64,000 nt of DNA from Psychrobacter sp. UBA3480 (GCF_002377945.1 NZ_DFQV01000019.1:1-64000); one strand, 5' to 3'; shown: positions 42,092-52,201, counted from the first letter of the stretch. Made by a program: numbers and translations. Notes: generated by a model from the sequence alone, not told the origin.

Positions 42092-45000
42092 ATGGCTACT
42101 AAGTTAAGTCAAGATCAATTAGATATGTTCGTAAACCTTATTAACAATGCGATTGCTGGCAATCTTACATTTTCTAGTGTTAAAGCTTTGGTTGAGCCAA
42201 ACGATGAAATTAATCCGAACAACAGTAACGATACGGCGTTGGAAGTAGCTGCGTCAGCGCAAGCTTGGGCAAATCTAGGAAACTCTCTTTTAACAACAGG
42301 CGTGGACGCATTGAAAATTGCTGAAAAAACGCTGGGTAATGCGGATTCGTCTATTGAATCTAAAAGAACTTTATCCCAAGGGGCTCACGCTCTAGCTAAA
42401 ATTAATATAGGGTTGGCTGCATTGGGAGTGGTTGTTGATACATTGAAAATCGTAGACTCTATAGACGACGGCGACTCGGTTAAGTTAGCAGATACTCTTA
42501 GTCTTACGTCAAACGTTGCGTCTATGTCAGCATCTATAGGTGTAGTATTGGCTACTAGTGCTGGGGTTGCTGCAGCGCCTTTGTTGATTGGCGGCCTTAC
42601 TGCAATAGCCATTGCTGCAGCGGGAGCTAGTATTTATGTTGGATTAACATCTCCAAATGCCGGATTGTCGGAAAGTTTAAATGACTTATTTGTCAGCGAC
42701 TTCGGTGATTTGGGGCACTTTATAGGAGATAGGTTCGTCACTGATATCGATGAAAGTGATGTTGATCCTTGGGTTAATGGTGTTGATCATAATGGTAAGT
42801 ATTTCATCTACGACCCGCTAGTGCTTGATTTGGATGGTGATGGCATCGAAACAGTTGGCGCAAGTGATAAAGATGCCGCGATGTTTGATCACGACAAAGA
42901 TGGTATCCGTGTAGCGACAGGCTGGGTTAGCCCTGATGACGGTATCTTAGTTTTTGATAAGAATGGCGATAATATCATTAACAATGGTAATGAGCTGTTT
43001 GGCGATAATTATGAATTAAAAGATGGCTCAAATGCCGCGCATGGCTTTGCAGCTTTAAAAGATCATGACACCAATAATGACGGTGTTATTGATGCCAATG
43101 ACGAAACCTTTAGTGACCTCAAGGTATGGCAAGACCTTAATCAAGATGGTGTTAGCCAGGCAAATGAATTGTTTACCCTTGAAGAGCTTGGTATTGAGTC
43201 ATTAAATGTCACTTATGAAGAAAAGTCAGTAGATCAGGGTAATGGTAATACATTAACGCATCTGGGTTCTTATAATAAGGAAGACGGCTCTACTGTCGCC
43301 ATGGGTGATATTAACTTTAACTCTAACGGCTTTTATACCGATTATATCGACGCGCCCGTTCTTACTGATGCTCAGCAACAGTTAATCAATATCAATGGTA
43401 CTGGTAACGTCAGAAACCTACGTGATGCCGCTGCTTTATCTGCAGAGTTAGAGAGTACGTTGATAACTTACGCTGGACTTGAGACCAAACAAGAGCAAAT
43501 CGCTTTAATTGACACGTTGATTAAGCAATGGGCCGCAACAGGATTGCATGGTACGGTTGGCGAGTTTGGCGTTCATAGCTTTTCAGAAAAGACTGCCAGC
43601 GAAGGTGTTAGCTTAACACCACAACAAGTGGCAGCAATGCAAGCAAACTGGTCGCAAATCGCAGACCAAGCAACAGCAATCATCAATGAGTCCAGTGACA
43701 AGATGGCTGCTTTAAACGCTTTTAGCGGAATGACATCTAATGATGTGTATGTTAGTAGCTTGGATGGCGCATTAGATGTAGTGGAGAATGTCGAGCAGGC
43801 ATTTAGCAACCTTACTTCTAGTGTCTACCAGTCACTGTTATTCCAAACCCGTTTACAGCCATATCTAGACGAAGTTAAGGTATCTTTTTCTCCAGAAGAT
43901 TTCAATATAGTTTATGACTATGCCGCAGTACTCATTAAATTTGAAGAGACGTTTGCCCTTAATGCTGAAAAAGCAATCGTAGACTTAGCTGAACTGATCA
44001 CCTATGGTAGCCGTGAATTGGATGGCGGTTTTGTCAGCTCATTAAAATTGCAGTTTGTAAGTTTCGTCGAAAGCCTAGCACCAGAGCAGCTTGAGGCTTA
44101 TGCCAATATTATTGGTGAAGACTTGTATAACTGGTTCAGCGAAACCCAAGGTACGACTGCTGCAGATACTATCATCGGTAAAGACCACAGTGAAGTTATC
44201 TACGGTCATACTGGTAATGATAAGCTCTACGGCCGTGATGGTGACGATATTATCATTGGTGGTAAAGGCGATGATCTGCTTTATGGTGAAGAGGGTAACG
44301 ACACCTATATCTATAATCTAGGTGATGGTCAGGACACCATCAGAAACTACGATCGTGACACTGGCCGTCACGATGTGTTGAAGCTGGGTGCGGGGATTAC
44401 AGCCGATAGTATGCAGGTTAGCCGCAGTAGTGATGACCTAAAGATTACCTTTAACGAGAATGATAGCATCACCATAAAAAGTTACTTCTACGGCGATGCG
44501 GTTTATGGCTATCAATTAGACGACATTATCTTTGATGACGGCACAAATCTGGACGTTGATGCCATAAAATCGTTAACCCTACAAGGTGCAGACCAAAACG
44601 ACATCATTAAAGGTTTTAGTCATGCAGATATCATGGCTGGCGGGGCCGGTAATGATAAGTTATATGGTTATGATGGTAATGATGTATTGCAGGGCGATAG
44701 CGGTAATGATGAGCTATATGGCGGTAAAGGTAATGATGAGCTATATGGTGGCGATGGTGACGATGAGATAGAAGGTAGTGACGGCGACGACATTATTGTT
44801 GGTGGTAAAGGTGACGACTATCTTGAAGGTGGTGATGGTAACGACACCTACATCTATAATCTAGGCGATGGGCATGACACCATTAGAAACTTCGAACGCA
44901 GCTCTAACCGCCAGGATGTCTTACGACTTGGCGCGGGAATAGCAATCGCTAGTATGCAGGTGAGTCGCAACGGTGACGATTTAGAGCTTACCTTTAACGA

Positions 45001-47530
45001 TAATGATAGCATCACCGTAAAATATTATTTCCAAGGCGATGCTGCTGATGGCTATCACCTAAATAATATTATCTTTGATGATGGTACAAGTCTGGATGTT
45101 GATGCTATAAAAGCACTGAGTTTACTAAGCACAGACCAAAACGACATCATCAAAGGCTTTAGTCATGCAGACACCATAATAGGCGGGGCTGGCAACGACC
45201 AAATATATGGTGAAAGCGGTAATGATACTTTAGATGGCGGTACGGGAGATGATTATATTCGGGCCAGTTACGGTGACGACATATTGCTAGGCGGCGCTGG
45301 TGACGATGAGTTAGATGGTGGTACAGGAGATGATCATCTAGACGGCGGTGATGGTAATGATGAATTAGATGGTGGTGACGGCAACGACACATTAATTGGC
45401 GGTAAAGGCAATGACTATCTTGAAGGTGGTAATGGTAATGACACCTATATCTACAACTTGGGCGATGGGCAAGATACTATCAAAAACTACGACCGTAGCT
45501 CTAACCGCCAAGACATCCTAAAACTAGGGGCTGGGATCACAATCGACAGCATTCAAGTTGGTCGAAACGGCAATAATTTAGAGCTTACCTTTAACGATAA
45601 TGACGGCATTACCGTTAAAGATTATTTTTACGGTGACGCAGCCTATGGTTATCATCTAAATGCTATTGTCTTTGAAGATGGTACAAGCTTAGGTGTTGAA
45701 GAAATAAAGACACTAAGCACACAAGGCTCAGATCAAGACGATACGCTTGTCGGTTTTAATCGAGCAGATACCATCTCAGGCGGCGCTGGTAATGATGAGC
45801 TGGCAGGCGGTAACGGCGATGACAAATTGAGCGGTGATGACGGTAATGATGAGCTGTACGGTGGTTACGGTGCTGACATATTGCTAGGTGGTAGTGGTAA
45901 TGATGAATTAGATGGTAGTTACGATGACGATAAGCTAGATGGTGGCGAGGGTGACGATGAATTAGATGGCGGTTACGGCAACGACACATTAATTGGTGGT
46001 AAAGGCAATGACTATCTTGAAGGTGGTAATGGTAACGACACCTATATCTACAATTTAGGCGATGGGCAAGATACTATCAAAAACTACGACCGTAGCTCTA
46101 GCCGTCACGATGTATTGAAGCTAGGTGCAGGGATTACGATCGATAGCATTCAAGTTGCCCGAAATGGCGATAATTTAGAGCTTGCCTTTAACGATAATGA
46201 CAGCGTAACCGTAGAGCGTTATTTCCAAGGTGACGCAGCCTATGGTTATCATCTAAATGCTATTGTCTTTGAAGACGGTACAAGCTTAGGTGTTGAAGCC
46301 ATCAAAACGCTAAGCACACAAGGCACAGATCAAGACGATACACTTATCGGTTTTAATCGAGCAGACACCATCTCAGGCGGCGCTGGTAATGATGAGCTAT
46401 ATGGCGGCTACGGTGATGACAACTTGAGTGGTGGCACCGGTAATGATGAGCTATATGGTAGTTACGATGACGATGAGCTAGATGGTGGCGAGGGTGACGA
46501 TGAATTAGATGGCGGTTACGGCAACGACACATTAATTGGTGGTGATGGTAACGATGAGCTGGATGGCGGTTTCGGTGACGACGTTCTTATTGGTGGTAAA
46601 GGTAACGACTATCTTGAAGGTAGCTACGGCAACGACACTTATATCTACAATTTAGGCGATGGGCACGACATCATTAATAACTACGCCCGTAGCACTGACC
46701 GTCAAGATGTATTGAAGCTGGGCGCGGGGATTACAATCGATAGTATCCAGGTTAGCCGTAACAATGATGATTTAGAGCTTACATTTAGTGACAGTGATAG
46801 TGTGACCGTAGAAAGGTACTTCTACGGTGATGCAGATGCTAAGTATCATATACATAGTATTGTCTTTGAAGACGGTACAAGCTTGGGTGTTGAAGAAGTA
46901 AAAACGCTAAGTACACAAGGCTCAGATCAAGACGATACACTTGTCGGTTTTAATCGCGCAGATACCATCTCAGGCGGCGCTGGTAATGATGAGCTATACG
47001 GCGGTTACGGTGATGACAACTTAAGTGGTGGCAGCGGTGACGATGAGCTGAATGGTGGTTACGGCAACGACACATTAATTGGCGGTGATGGTGACGATAC
47101 TCTAGAAGGCGGTAGCGATGACGATATTCTTGTTGGTGGTAAAGGTAACGACTATCTGAAAGGCGATATAGGCAATGACACGTATTTCTATAGTCTAGGC
47201 GATGGACAAGATATCATCAATAATTATGATCGCAGCTCCAACAGCCATGACACTTTAAAGCTTGGTGCAGAGATTACAACAGATGGTCTTTGGATATCTA
47301 AAGAAGGAAAGGATCTAAAGTTAGACTTCTTAGACGGGGAAAGCTCAGTAACGATAGATGACTGGTTCTATAATAAGTACACTCCATTAGATAGCATTGA
47401 AATGGGTAACGGCCAAATTCTCAATACAGAAAGTATTAGCAAGATAATTAGCACTATGGCTACCTATGACGCCACGCAGTTAAATCAAGATATTATGAGT
47501 TCTGTCATTAACGACTCGTTTATTATATAA
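42092..47530 (+). CDS. Large RTX calcium-binding protein, probable type I secretion substrate
   Basis: The 1812-residue protein has a helical N-terminus and hydrophobic stretch (about 135-185), then an acidic DxDGDG/EF-hand-like region (about 245-420: LDLDGDGIET, DKNGDNIIN, DTNNDGVID). From about 690 to 1750 come blocks of GGxGNDxL nonapeptides, six times interrupted by a haemolysin-related domain starting NDTYIYNLGDG (residues 736, 917, 1116, 1315, 1514, 1695). Three consecutive spacings are exactly 199 residues (597 bp). The C-terminus (NDSFII) fits an uncleaved type I secretion signal. No ABC transporter or acyltransferase gene is nearby. Toxin, adhesin or S-layer-like roles are all possible. 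Confidence 0.88.
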   Translation: MATKLSQDQLDMFVNLINNAIAGNLTFSSVKALVEPNDEINPNNSNDTALEVAASAQAWANLGNSLLTTGVDALKIAEKTLGNADSSIESKRTLSQGAHALAKINIGLAALGVVVDTLKIVDSIDDGDSVKLADTLSLTSNVASMSASIGVVLATSAGVAAAPLLIGGLTAIAIAAAGASIYVGLTSPNAGLSESLNDLFVSDFGDLGHFIGDRFVTDIDESDVDPWVNGVDHNGKYFIYDPLVLDLDGDGIETVGASDKDAAMFDHDKDGIRVATGWVSPDDGILVFDKNGDNIINNGNELFGDNYELKDGSNAAHGFAALKDHDTNNDGVIDANDETFSDLKVWQDLNQDGVSQANELFTLEELGIESLNVTYEEKSVDQGNGNTLTHLGSYNKEDGSTVAMGDINFNSNGFYTDYIDAPVLTDAQQQLININGTGNVRNLRDAAALSAELESTLITYAGLETKQEQIALIDTLIKQWAATGLHGTVGEFGVHSFSEKTASEGVSLTPQQVAAMQANWSQIADQATAIINESSDKMAALNAFSGMTSNDVYVSSLDGALDVVENVEQAFSNLTSSVYQSLLFQTRLQPYLDEVKVSFSPEDFNIVYDYAAVLIKFEETFALNAEKAIVDLAELITYGSRELDGGFVSSLKLQFVSFVESLAPEQLEAYANIIGEDLYNWFSETQGTTAADTIIGKDHSEVIYGHTGNDKLYGRDGDDIIIGGKGDDLLYGEEGNDTYIYNLGDGQDTIRNYDRDTGRHDVLKLGAGITADSMQVSRSSDDLKITFNENDSITIKSYFYGDAVYGYQLDDIIFDDGTNLDVDAIKSLTLQGADQNDIIKGFSHADIMAGGAGNDKLYGYDGNDVLQGDSGNDELYGGKGNDELYGGDGDDEIEGSDGDDIIVGGKGDDYLEGGDGNDTYIYNLGDGHDTIRNFERSSNRQDVLRLGAGIAIASMQVSRNGDDLELTFNDNDSITVKYYFQGDAADGYHLNNIIFDDGTSLDVDAIKALSLLSTDQNDIIKGFSHADTIIGGAGNDQIYGESGNDTLDGGTGDDYIRASYGDDILLGGAGDDELDGGTGDDHLDGGDGNDELDGGDGNDTLIGGKGNDYLEGGNGNDTYIYNLGDGQDTIKNYDRSSNRQDILKLGAGITIDSIQVGRNGNNLELTFNDNDGITVKDYFYGDAAYGYHLNAIVFEDGTSLGVEEIKTLSTQGSDQDDTLVGFNRADTISGGAGNDELAGGNGDDKLSGDDGNDELYGGYGADILLGGSGNDELDGSYDDDKLDGGEGDDELDGGYGNDTLIGGKGNDYLEGGNGNDTYIYNLGDGQDTIKNYDRSSSRHDVLKLGAGITIDSIQVARNGDNLELAFNDNDSVTVERYFQGDAAYGYHLNAIVFEDGTSLGVEAIKTLSTQGTDQDDTLIGFNRADTISGGAGNDELYGGYGDDNLSGGTGNDELYGSYDDDELDGGEGDDELDGGYGNDTLIGGDGNDELDGGFGDDVLIGGKGNDYLEGSYGNDTYIYNLGDGHDIINNYARSTDRQDVLKLGAGITIDSIQVSRNNDDLELTFSDSDSVTVERYFYGDADAKYHIHSIVFEDGTSLGVEEVKTLSTQGSDQDDTLVGFNRADTISGGAGNDELYGGYGDDNLSGGSGDDELNGGYGNDTLIGGDGDDTLEGGSDDDILVGGKGNDYLKGDIGNDTYFYSLGDGQDIINNYDRSSNSHDTLKLGAEITTDGLWISKEGKDLKLDFLDGESSVTIDDWFYNKYTPLDSIEMGNGQILNTESISKIISTMATYDATQLNQDIMSSVINDSFII
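44297..47180 (+). repeat. 597-bp tandem modules within the RTX gene
   Basis: NDTYIYNLGDG codons start at 44297, 44840, 45437, 46034, 46631 and 47174, giving spacings of 543, 597, 597, 597 and 543 bp. The 597-bp units are nearly identical at the DNA level, for example in the YGYHLNAIVFEDGTSLGVE segment, which indicates recent duplication and a risk of assembly collapse. Confidence 0.85.
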
Positions 47531-47590
47531 AGCATTTTGAATTTAATGGTTTGGTAAAAAATGTAAAATAAATCACTCTGTAATAAAAAA

Positions 47591-47616
47591 GCCGCTAATA
47601 AATATTAGCGGCTTTT
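47591..47616. terminator. Bidirectional rho-independent terminator
   Basis: The stem is GCCGCTAATA / TATTAGCGGC with an AA loop, flanked by AAAAAA and TTTTT. It lies between the convergent RTX and CAP-lipoprotein genes. Confidence 0.92.
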
Positions 47617-47635
47617 TAGTTTCAACATTAATTAA

Positions 47636-48904
47636 TTAGTAATTTACATCACCAGTGCTGAACGTAAACTCTTTTTTCAGCAATGTTTTATTGTCCGATA
47701 AAACATCAAAACTTACTTTGTATTTGCTGTTGCCATATAAACCACAGTTTTTGCGCGTGCCTCGCTCACAGCTTTGCAATGAGTCTGTAAGCGGCATGAA
47801 GAACGCTTCGTTTTCAGGCATTTCATAGTAAGTGTTCTTGTATGGGTCATTGCTTGAATCGACCAGTTGCACAGGAATGTCTATGTTACGAGCCACATCA
47901 GTAAACTTGATATTACTTACTTTGATAGTATCTGCCTGCCATACTTTAACATGTACCGGATGGCCTACAGGGTCAGTCGCTAGGTTACGGCCGGTATCTT
48001 TAACAGGGTTTGGCGATTCGCCATATAGCCCTGTATTCGTGCCTGTTGTCGCAGCACAAGGGTAGGTTGTGATACCACTAGGCTTGATGCTATCAAATGC
48101 CTTGTCTTCATTTGAGCTTGACGTAGAAACCAGTACATAACCAAAAGATGAGTCTTTATTTGTGCCAAACGGCGTATAAGTCAGAACACTTGAACCAGAG
48201 TTCTTAAAGTTTGGGTTAACCAATGAACGAAGATGGTAAGGCGCTGATAGTAATGAACGAGCCATTTCAATGCCAACTTCTTCTGGTGACGCTTTGCCTT
48301 TTGATGGGTTGTATTCAGTACGTTTAACGATATTCTCGCCAACCAACTGACCATTTTTAGCATAGTCAGCATCTCGAACACGATCTATAAGCTCAGCACC
48401 TGCAAAGAAAGGATTGCCTGGACCTGATACATCGGTAAAGTCAGCATAGGTATCTTCTCTATGCGGGTTTACATTAGCGATATTGGCATTCTTATACAGG
48501 TATTTTAGGTAATTGGCATGCTTGTTCGACACTTGAGCAAGCTCTTGGTCTTGCTCGTAACCGCCGATATTACAAGAAATACGCTCCATACTAAAAAAGT
48601 TGTCTACCGCCAAACCTGCTCGTAATTCTTCTTCCGCCGCATCACTGTCGGTAGGTGTTTCAGGGTCAGTTTCAGGGTCTGTAGGATTGGTTACTGGTGG
48701 TGTTGGTTCAGGGGTGGTCGGCTCTTCAACTGGCGTTGTGGTATCAGGCTTATCTACAACCACAGGCGGTTTTTGTGGCGCTGGCGTATCTGTACCTGAT
48801 TTCGAATCACCGCCGTCACTACCGCCGCCGCCGCCACAAGCGGTCAACAATACGCTTGAGAAAATAATACCCGCTAATGTACTGCTGTTTACTGATAGTT
48901 TCAT
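47636..48904 (-). CDS. CAP/SCP-domain lipoprotein
   Basis: The 422-residue protein has a lipoprotein signal peptide with lipobox LLTAC (C23), followed by GGGGG and a long Pro/Thr/Asp/Glu-rich linker (about 35-95). Residues about 110-290 resemble a CAP (CRISP/SCP) domain: SNKHANYLKYLY, NPHRED, GAELIDRV, LVGENIV and SSFGYVLVSTSS. A C-terminal beta-rich domain with Cys pairs follows (ERGTRKNCGLYGN). CAP proteins are secreted; bacterial ones have varied or unknown roles. Anchoring in the outer membrane beside an RTX gene suggests a surface-associated function. It is convergent with the RTX gene. Confidence 0.8.
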   Translation of the reverse strand: MKLSVNSSTLAGIIFSSVLLTACGGGGGSDGGDSKSGTDTPAPQKPPVVVDKPDTTTPVEEPTTPEPTPPVTNPTDPETDPETPTDSDAAEEELRAGLAVDNFFSMERISCNIGGYEQDQELAQVSNKHANYLKYLYKNANIANVNPHREDTYADFTDVSGPGNPFFAGAELIDRVRDADYAKNGQLVGENIVKRTEYNPSKGKASPEEVGIEMARSLLSAPYHLRSLVNPNFKNSGSSVLTYTPFGTNKDSSFGYVLVSTSSSNEDKAFDSIKPSGITTYPCAATTGTNTGLYGESPNPVKDTGRNLATDPVGHPVHVKVWQADTIKVSNIKFTDVARNIDIPVQLVDSSNDPYKNTYYEMPENEAFFMPLTDSLQSCERGTRKNCGLYGNSKYKVSFDVLSDNKTLLKKEFTFSTGDVNY

Positions 48905-49072
48905 GATGCGCCCTTGGTGATTATTAGTATATCCAGTATTTTGAATTAAATTGCTGTTAGGTAAACCTTAACATTGAATGTCTATTATATTAAAATAAAT
49001 AGCAAATAGCAACACTTAATAGACTAATTTTTCGTACAATTAGCAGCATCATCTAATAGTCTTATCTTATCT

Positions 49073-50596
49073 TTAATGTAGCATTTTAATTATCTTTGTC
49101 ACGTTGGCTGAATAAAGTTTTTTTCGTGCTCTGGTAATGGCGACATAAAGCAATCTATATTCTTCATCATTAGCGTCTTTAGGTGATTTGTCTTTATTAA
49201 AGAACTGGTCGTTAAAGTCGCTATGCAGCATGACGTTATCCCACTCAAGCCCTTTGGATCTATGCGCAGTGGTCACTTCAAACGCCCAGTTATCTTGTTT
49301 GCTCTGATTGCTACATCTTGCCAGCATATTTTGAATATCCCGGTACTCATACTCGTTATAAATCTTTAGGTAAGGCGATATAGCCTGATCGCCGTAAAAC
49401 TCTTCATTATACTTAGTGAGTTCTTGGAAGTCTTTAAAGCCCTTCAATACGCTGTGATTCTTTTGCGAGGCAGGATTTTGCTCAAACGCTCTTATGGCTT
49501 CAAGCATAGAGATGGTATGTTTTAGGTCAAGGTTCTTAGGTAAGGCAAACAACCCGCTACTGGCATATTCCATCATTACCTCAAGCGCGCCCATGTTGGT
49601 TCTACATAAGACCACGCTCAAGTCTTTAGGTTTGGTGTTGGTTTCATCTATTTGGGTAACACCTGGGGCCTTTAATCCTTTAAACTGATTACTCTCTCCC
49701 AAATAGTCAAGTATTGGCTGAGCATACTGTGCTAAGTTGTCGCCAAATCGAAAGGACTGAGTGAGGTGACGCACCGGCACGTCTAGCTTCTGCATGACAT
49801 TCACCGCTCCCAGCCACCCATAAATTTGCTGATGCGCATCGCCAACGTAGATCACAGGGCATACTTGTTTAAGCAGTACACCGATCATAATAGGGTCTGC
49901 ATCTTGCGCCTCGTCAAACAAAATGAAATCCGCATTAATCTTTGGCTCACTAAGCGCCCAATACTTCAAATAGACGCCATGATTGTTGCCGAGTCCAATT
50001 TTCCCTTCTGGGTTTAAGTAGTCCATCCAGATGTTTCTCATAATCACAAACAATCGTGATGCTAAGAAGTTTTTATCGTTGAAATCCACGCGCTCAAACA
50101 ACTCATCAACAGCCGCCCGTACATGACGCTCAGCAGGTGCTTTTGAGCTGCTATTCATAAAGACCTTTAGTCCCTTATCTATAATCAGCATCTGCTCAAA
50201 CCCGCTTATCTTCTTTATGATGCCTACACGCTTCACACCGGCCTTGGTGAAGTCATAGGCGGTTACTGGTATTGGTCTTAGTTGGAAGCGCCGTATGAAC
50301 TCATTTGGGCTTAATACGGGCATTCTTAGCTTAGCAGTCAACCAAGCTGGCGAGTTGCGATAGGCTAATGAGTGAAAGGTGCTTACCTTCACGTTGTTTG
50401 GTAACTTATTGGCAGCCTCACTTGCAATCCCTTTATTGAAAGCCAGGTAAAGCCCATGCTTATTTTGAGTACCAAGTGCCCGCGCTATTAAGATAAGAGT
50501 AGATGTCTTGCCAGCACCAGCAAAAGCGATGAGCTTCATGCTAACACCAGTACTTGCCAACGCCACTGCATTCGTTTGTTCTACGGTTGGATTCAT
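49073..50596 (-). CDS. UvrD/Rep-like superfamily 1 DNA helicase
   Basis: The 507-residue protein has the SF1A helicase motifs: Walker A GAGKT (27-31), AFNKG (motif Ia region), Walker B DEAQD, motif III GDAHQQIYGW, motif IV-like QSFRFG, motif V TAHRSKGLEWD and motif VI YVAITRARKKL. It is shorter than UvrD (720), with a reduced 2B domain, like plasmid and phage UvrD-like helicases. It probably translocates 3'-5' on single-stranded DNA. It is on the same strand as and downstream of the SSB-like gene (47 bp), suggesting joint action during plasmid replication or repair of transferred DNA. Confidence 0.92.
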   Translation of the reverse strand: MNPTVEQTNAVALASTGVSMKLIAFAGAGKTSTLILIARALGTQNKHGLYLAFNKGIASEAANKLPNNVKVSTFHSLAYRNSPAWLTAKLRMPVLSPNEFIRRFQLRPIPVTAYDFTKAGVKRVGIIKKISGFEQMLIIDKGLKVFMNSSSKAPAERHVRAAVDELFERVDFNDKNFLASRLFVIMRNIWMDYLNPEGKIGLGNNHGVYLKYWALSEPKINADFILFDEAQDADPIMIGVLLKQVCPVIYVGDAHQQIYGWLGAVNVMQKLDVPVRHLTQSFRFGDNLAQYAQPILDYLGESNQFKGLKAPGVTQIDETNTKPKDLSVVLCRTNMGALEVMMEYASSGLFALPKNLDLKHTISMLEAIRAFEQNPASQKNHSVLKGFKDFQELTKYNEEFYGDQAISPYLKIYNEYEYRDIQNMLARCSNQSKQDNWAFEVTTAHRSKGLEWDNVMLHSDFNDQFFNKDKSPKDANDEEYRLLYVAITRARKKLYSANVTKIIKMLH

Positions 50597-50642
50597 TTTT
50601 AATTCTTCTATTTGGTTTGATCGACGCTAAGTAAGCAAGACG

Positions 50643-51428
50643 CTATTTATCGTCGCCATTTAGTTTATTGAGTACTGACTGTATGTAGGCCGCGCCACTG
50701 TTTTCATTGTTTTTGATGCGGTTGCTTAGACTGAGTATGTTTTGCTCAACCCGTTTTGACCGTTCCTCAACACTCGTTATACTGCGCTTTTGGCCAGTAA
50801 TGCGTTCTGCTATTACCTCAACCGCTCTCTCATCGATGATGGTTTCACCTGTATAGTCCTCGCTATTCAGCCACAATAGCCTTGCAACCACTTCTACATC
50901 GTCACCATCAACAAAATCTTTAAGTTCTACGGCTAGCTTATCAATAGCTAAGATATTGTGGCTCTGGTCGATATCGTCATGAATGATTTTATCAGTCGTT
51001 AATATCAAAGACCTTGTGATTGCGCCAGTCATGCTTGCTGTGTATTCAGGCTGTGTGACGACAGGGCCAGAAACAACCATCATCTGATAACTATCATCTA
51101 GTGATATATCGGATATCTTTTCAGCACTCATGGCAATAACTTCTGCAGTACGCTCTTGCTCGATACTTTGTATTAAGTACTCACTCTCAAGCCATAGCAA
51201 CTTGCCAACGATATAAACGCAATCGCCTTTAAGTAAGTCCTTTGTATCCAGCGCTGCTTGCTTGATTGCTGTTACGTTATGAAATTGCTCTATAACGGTG
51301 TCTAGTAGTTGGTCTTGGGTAGCGATCACCAGTCTTGTGCTAAGACTGTCTTCTACGTTGACATGCGCTGCATCTATAGTCAGCACGCCCTTGATGAATA
51401 TCGATTGGTTCTTAGTGAAGCGATCCAT
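50643..51428 (-). CDS. Tandem OB-fold, single-stranded-DNA-binding-like protein
   Basis: The 261-residue protein is built from two related segments, about 8-107 and 112-211. Each has an 'TR..I.T.D' strand, an 'HN..AI...A.....F/L..GD.V.VV..LLWL.SE' stretch and an 'R..EVIA..I' ending, the order of strands in SSB OB-folds (RLVIAT..., the KGD-VYIVGKLLW region, AEVIA). A C-terminal helical tail (about 218-261) includes VEERSKRVEQNILSLSNRI, a coiled-coil candidate; the acidic SSB tip is replaced by NKLNGDDK. I infer a two-OB SSB paralogue, encoded upstream of the UvrD-like helicase. Confidence 0.6.
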   Translation of the reverse strand: MDRFTKNQSIFIKGVLTIDAAHVNVEDSLSTRLVIATQDQLLDTVIEQFHNVTAIKQAALDTKDLLKGDCVYIVGKLLWLESEYLIQSIEQERTAEVIAMSAEKISDISLDDSYQMMVVSGPVVTQPEYTASMTGAITRSLILTTDKIIHDDIDQSHNILAIDKLAVELKDFVDGDDVEVVARLLWLNSEDYTGETIIDERAVEVIAERITGQKRSITSVEERSKRVEQNILSLSNRIKNNENSGAAYIQSVLNKLNGDDK

Positions 51429-51565
51429 TGGGTATTCCGTTATATTTGTTGAGTAAGTTATAATAATCTATATTAGCAAAGAATTTGCTGGCAAGTATAA
51501 TATTAAAGGCTTTATCGCAGTTTTAGATAAGAAATAAAGTGTAGAGTTACACATAACAGGTGCGT

Positions 51566-52201
51566 TTAATCGATAATCAGTTGTTCTTTACCGTTACCCA
51601 CAGGCATGCCTCTTAGCCGACAGCACATGATAAGTACTTCGCTTGCTGATAGATTTATGATCTTCGAGATGATTCTGTCATACTTCCGATTGTTCTTGCC
51701 CGCCATTCGTTTAATGGCCATGTAGATGGTATCGCCCGCGATAACAATCTCATCACTTATTCTAAGCTTAGACAGAGGAAGGTTTTTGTAGCAGCTCTTT
51801 AGGACGTTCCATTCTTTCTTAGTGAAGGGGAGTTGGCCTAAATGGTCAATAGCGGTATTGAAGTCCTCAAGCATTGCATTGATGGTGCCGCTAAAGTTTA
51901 GGCTGTCTGAACCAATAGAGTGCTCAGTAATAATATCAACATCTTCTGATGTGAGCGTTACAGTGGTGATGGTGTACTCTGATGACTCAGCCTTGTTTTG
52001 TTGCATGCCATTTTTGATATCAGTCCAAGATTCGCTTTCTGTCAAAGATTTAATTCCAAGCAAACGCTCGACCACCTGATAGTCATTCAAAACCAAGCTC
52101 AGATTGCGTCTAAAGACATCATTAGTGTCTTTATTGGCATTAAGACTTTCGATAACCTCTATACTGACCGGGCTAAGTCTGATTGATTTATACTCTTGCA
52201 T
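51566..52201 (-). CDS. Hypothetical protein with two ribbon-helix-helix-like segments
   Basis: The 211-residue protein contains two segments with a beta-strand/helix/helix pattern: YKSIRLSPVSIEVIESL ... FRRNLSLVLNDY and TTVTLTSEDVDIITEHS ... FSGTINAMLEDF. They resemble each other in order and could be an internal duplication, as in single-chain ribbon-helix-helix regulators. A C-terminal helical region follows. It lies 137 bp upstream of the SSB-like gene on the same strand and is divergent from 52460. A regulator of this helicase/SSB module is possible. Confidence in the domain call is low. Confidence 0.5.
   Translation of the reverse strand: MQEYKSIRLSPVSIEVIESLNANKDTNDVFRRNLSLVLNDYQVVERLLGIKSLTESESWTDIKNGMQQNKAESSEYTITTVTLTSEDVDIITEHSIGSDSLNFSGTINAMLEDFNTAIDHLGQLPFTKKEWNVLKSCYKNLPLSKLRISDEIVIAGDTIYMAIKRMAGKNNRKYDRIISKIINLSASEVLIMCCRLRGMPVGNGKEQLIID

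Noticed and set aside
45159..45989. His/Arg/Tyr-rich open frames on the minus strand within the RTX gene.
   Set aside because: They are reverse-strand shadows of the Gly/Asp-rich repeat codons and have no RBS.
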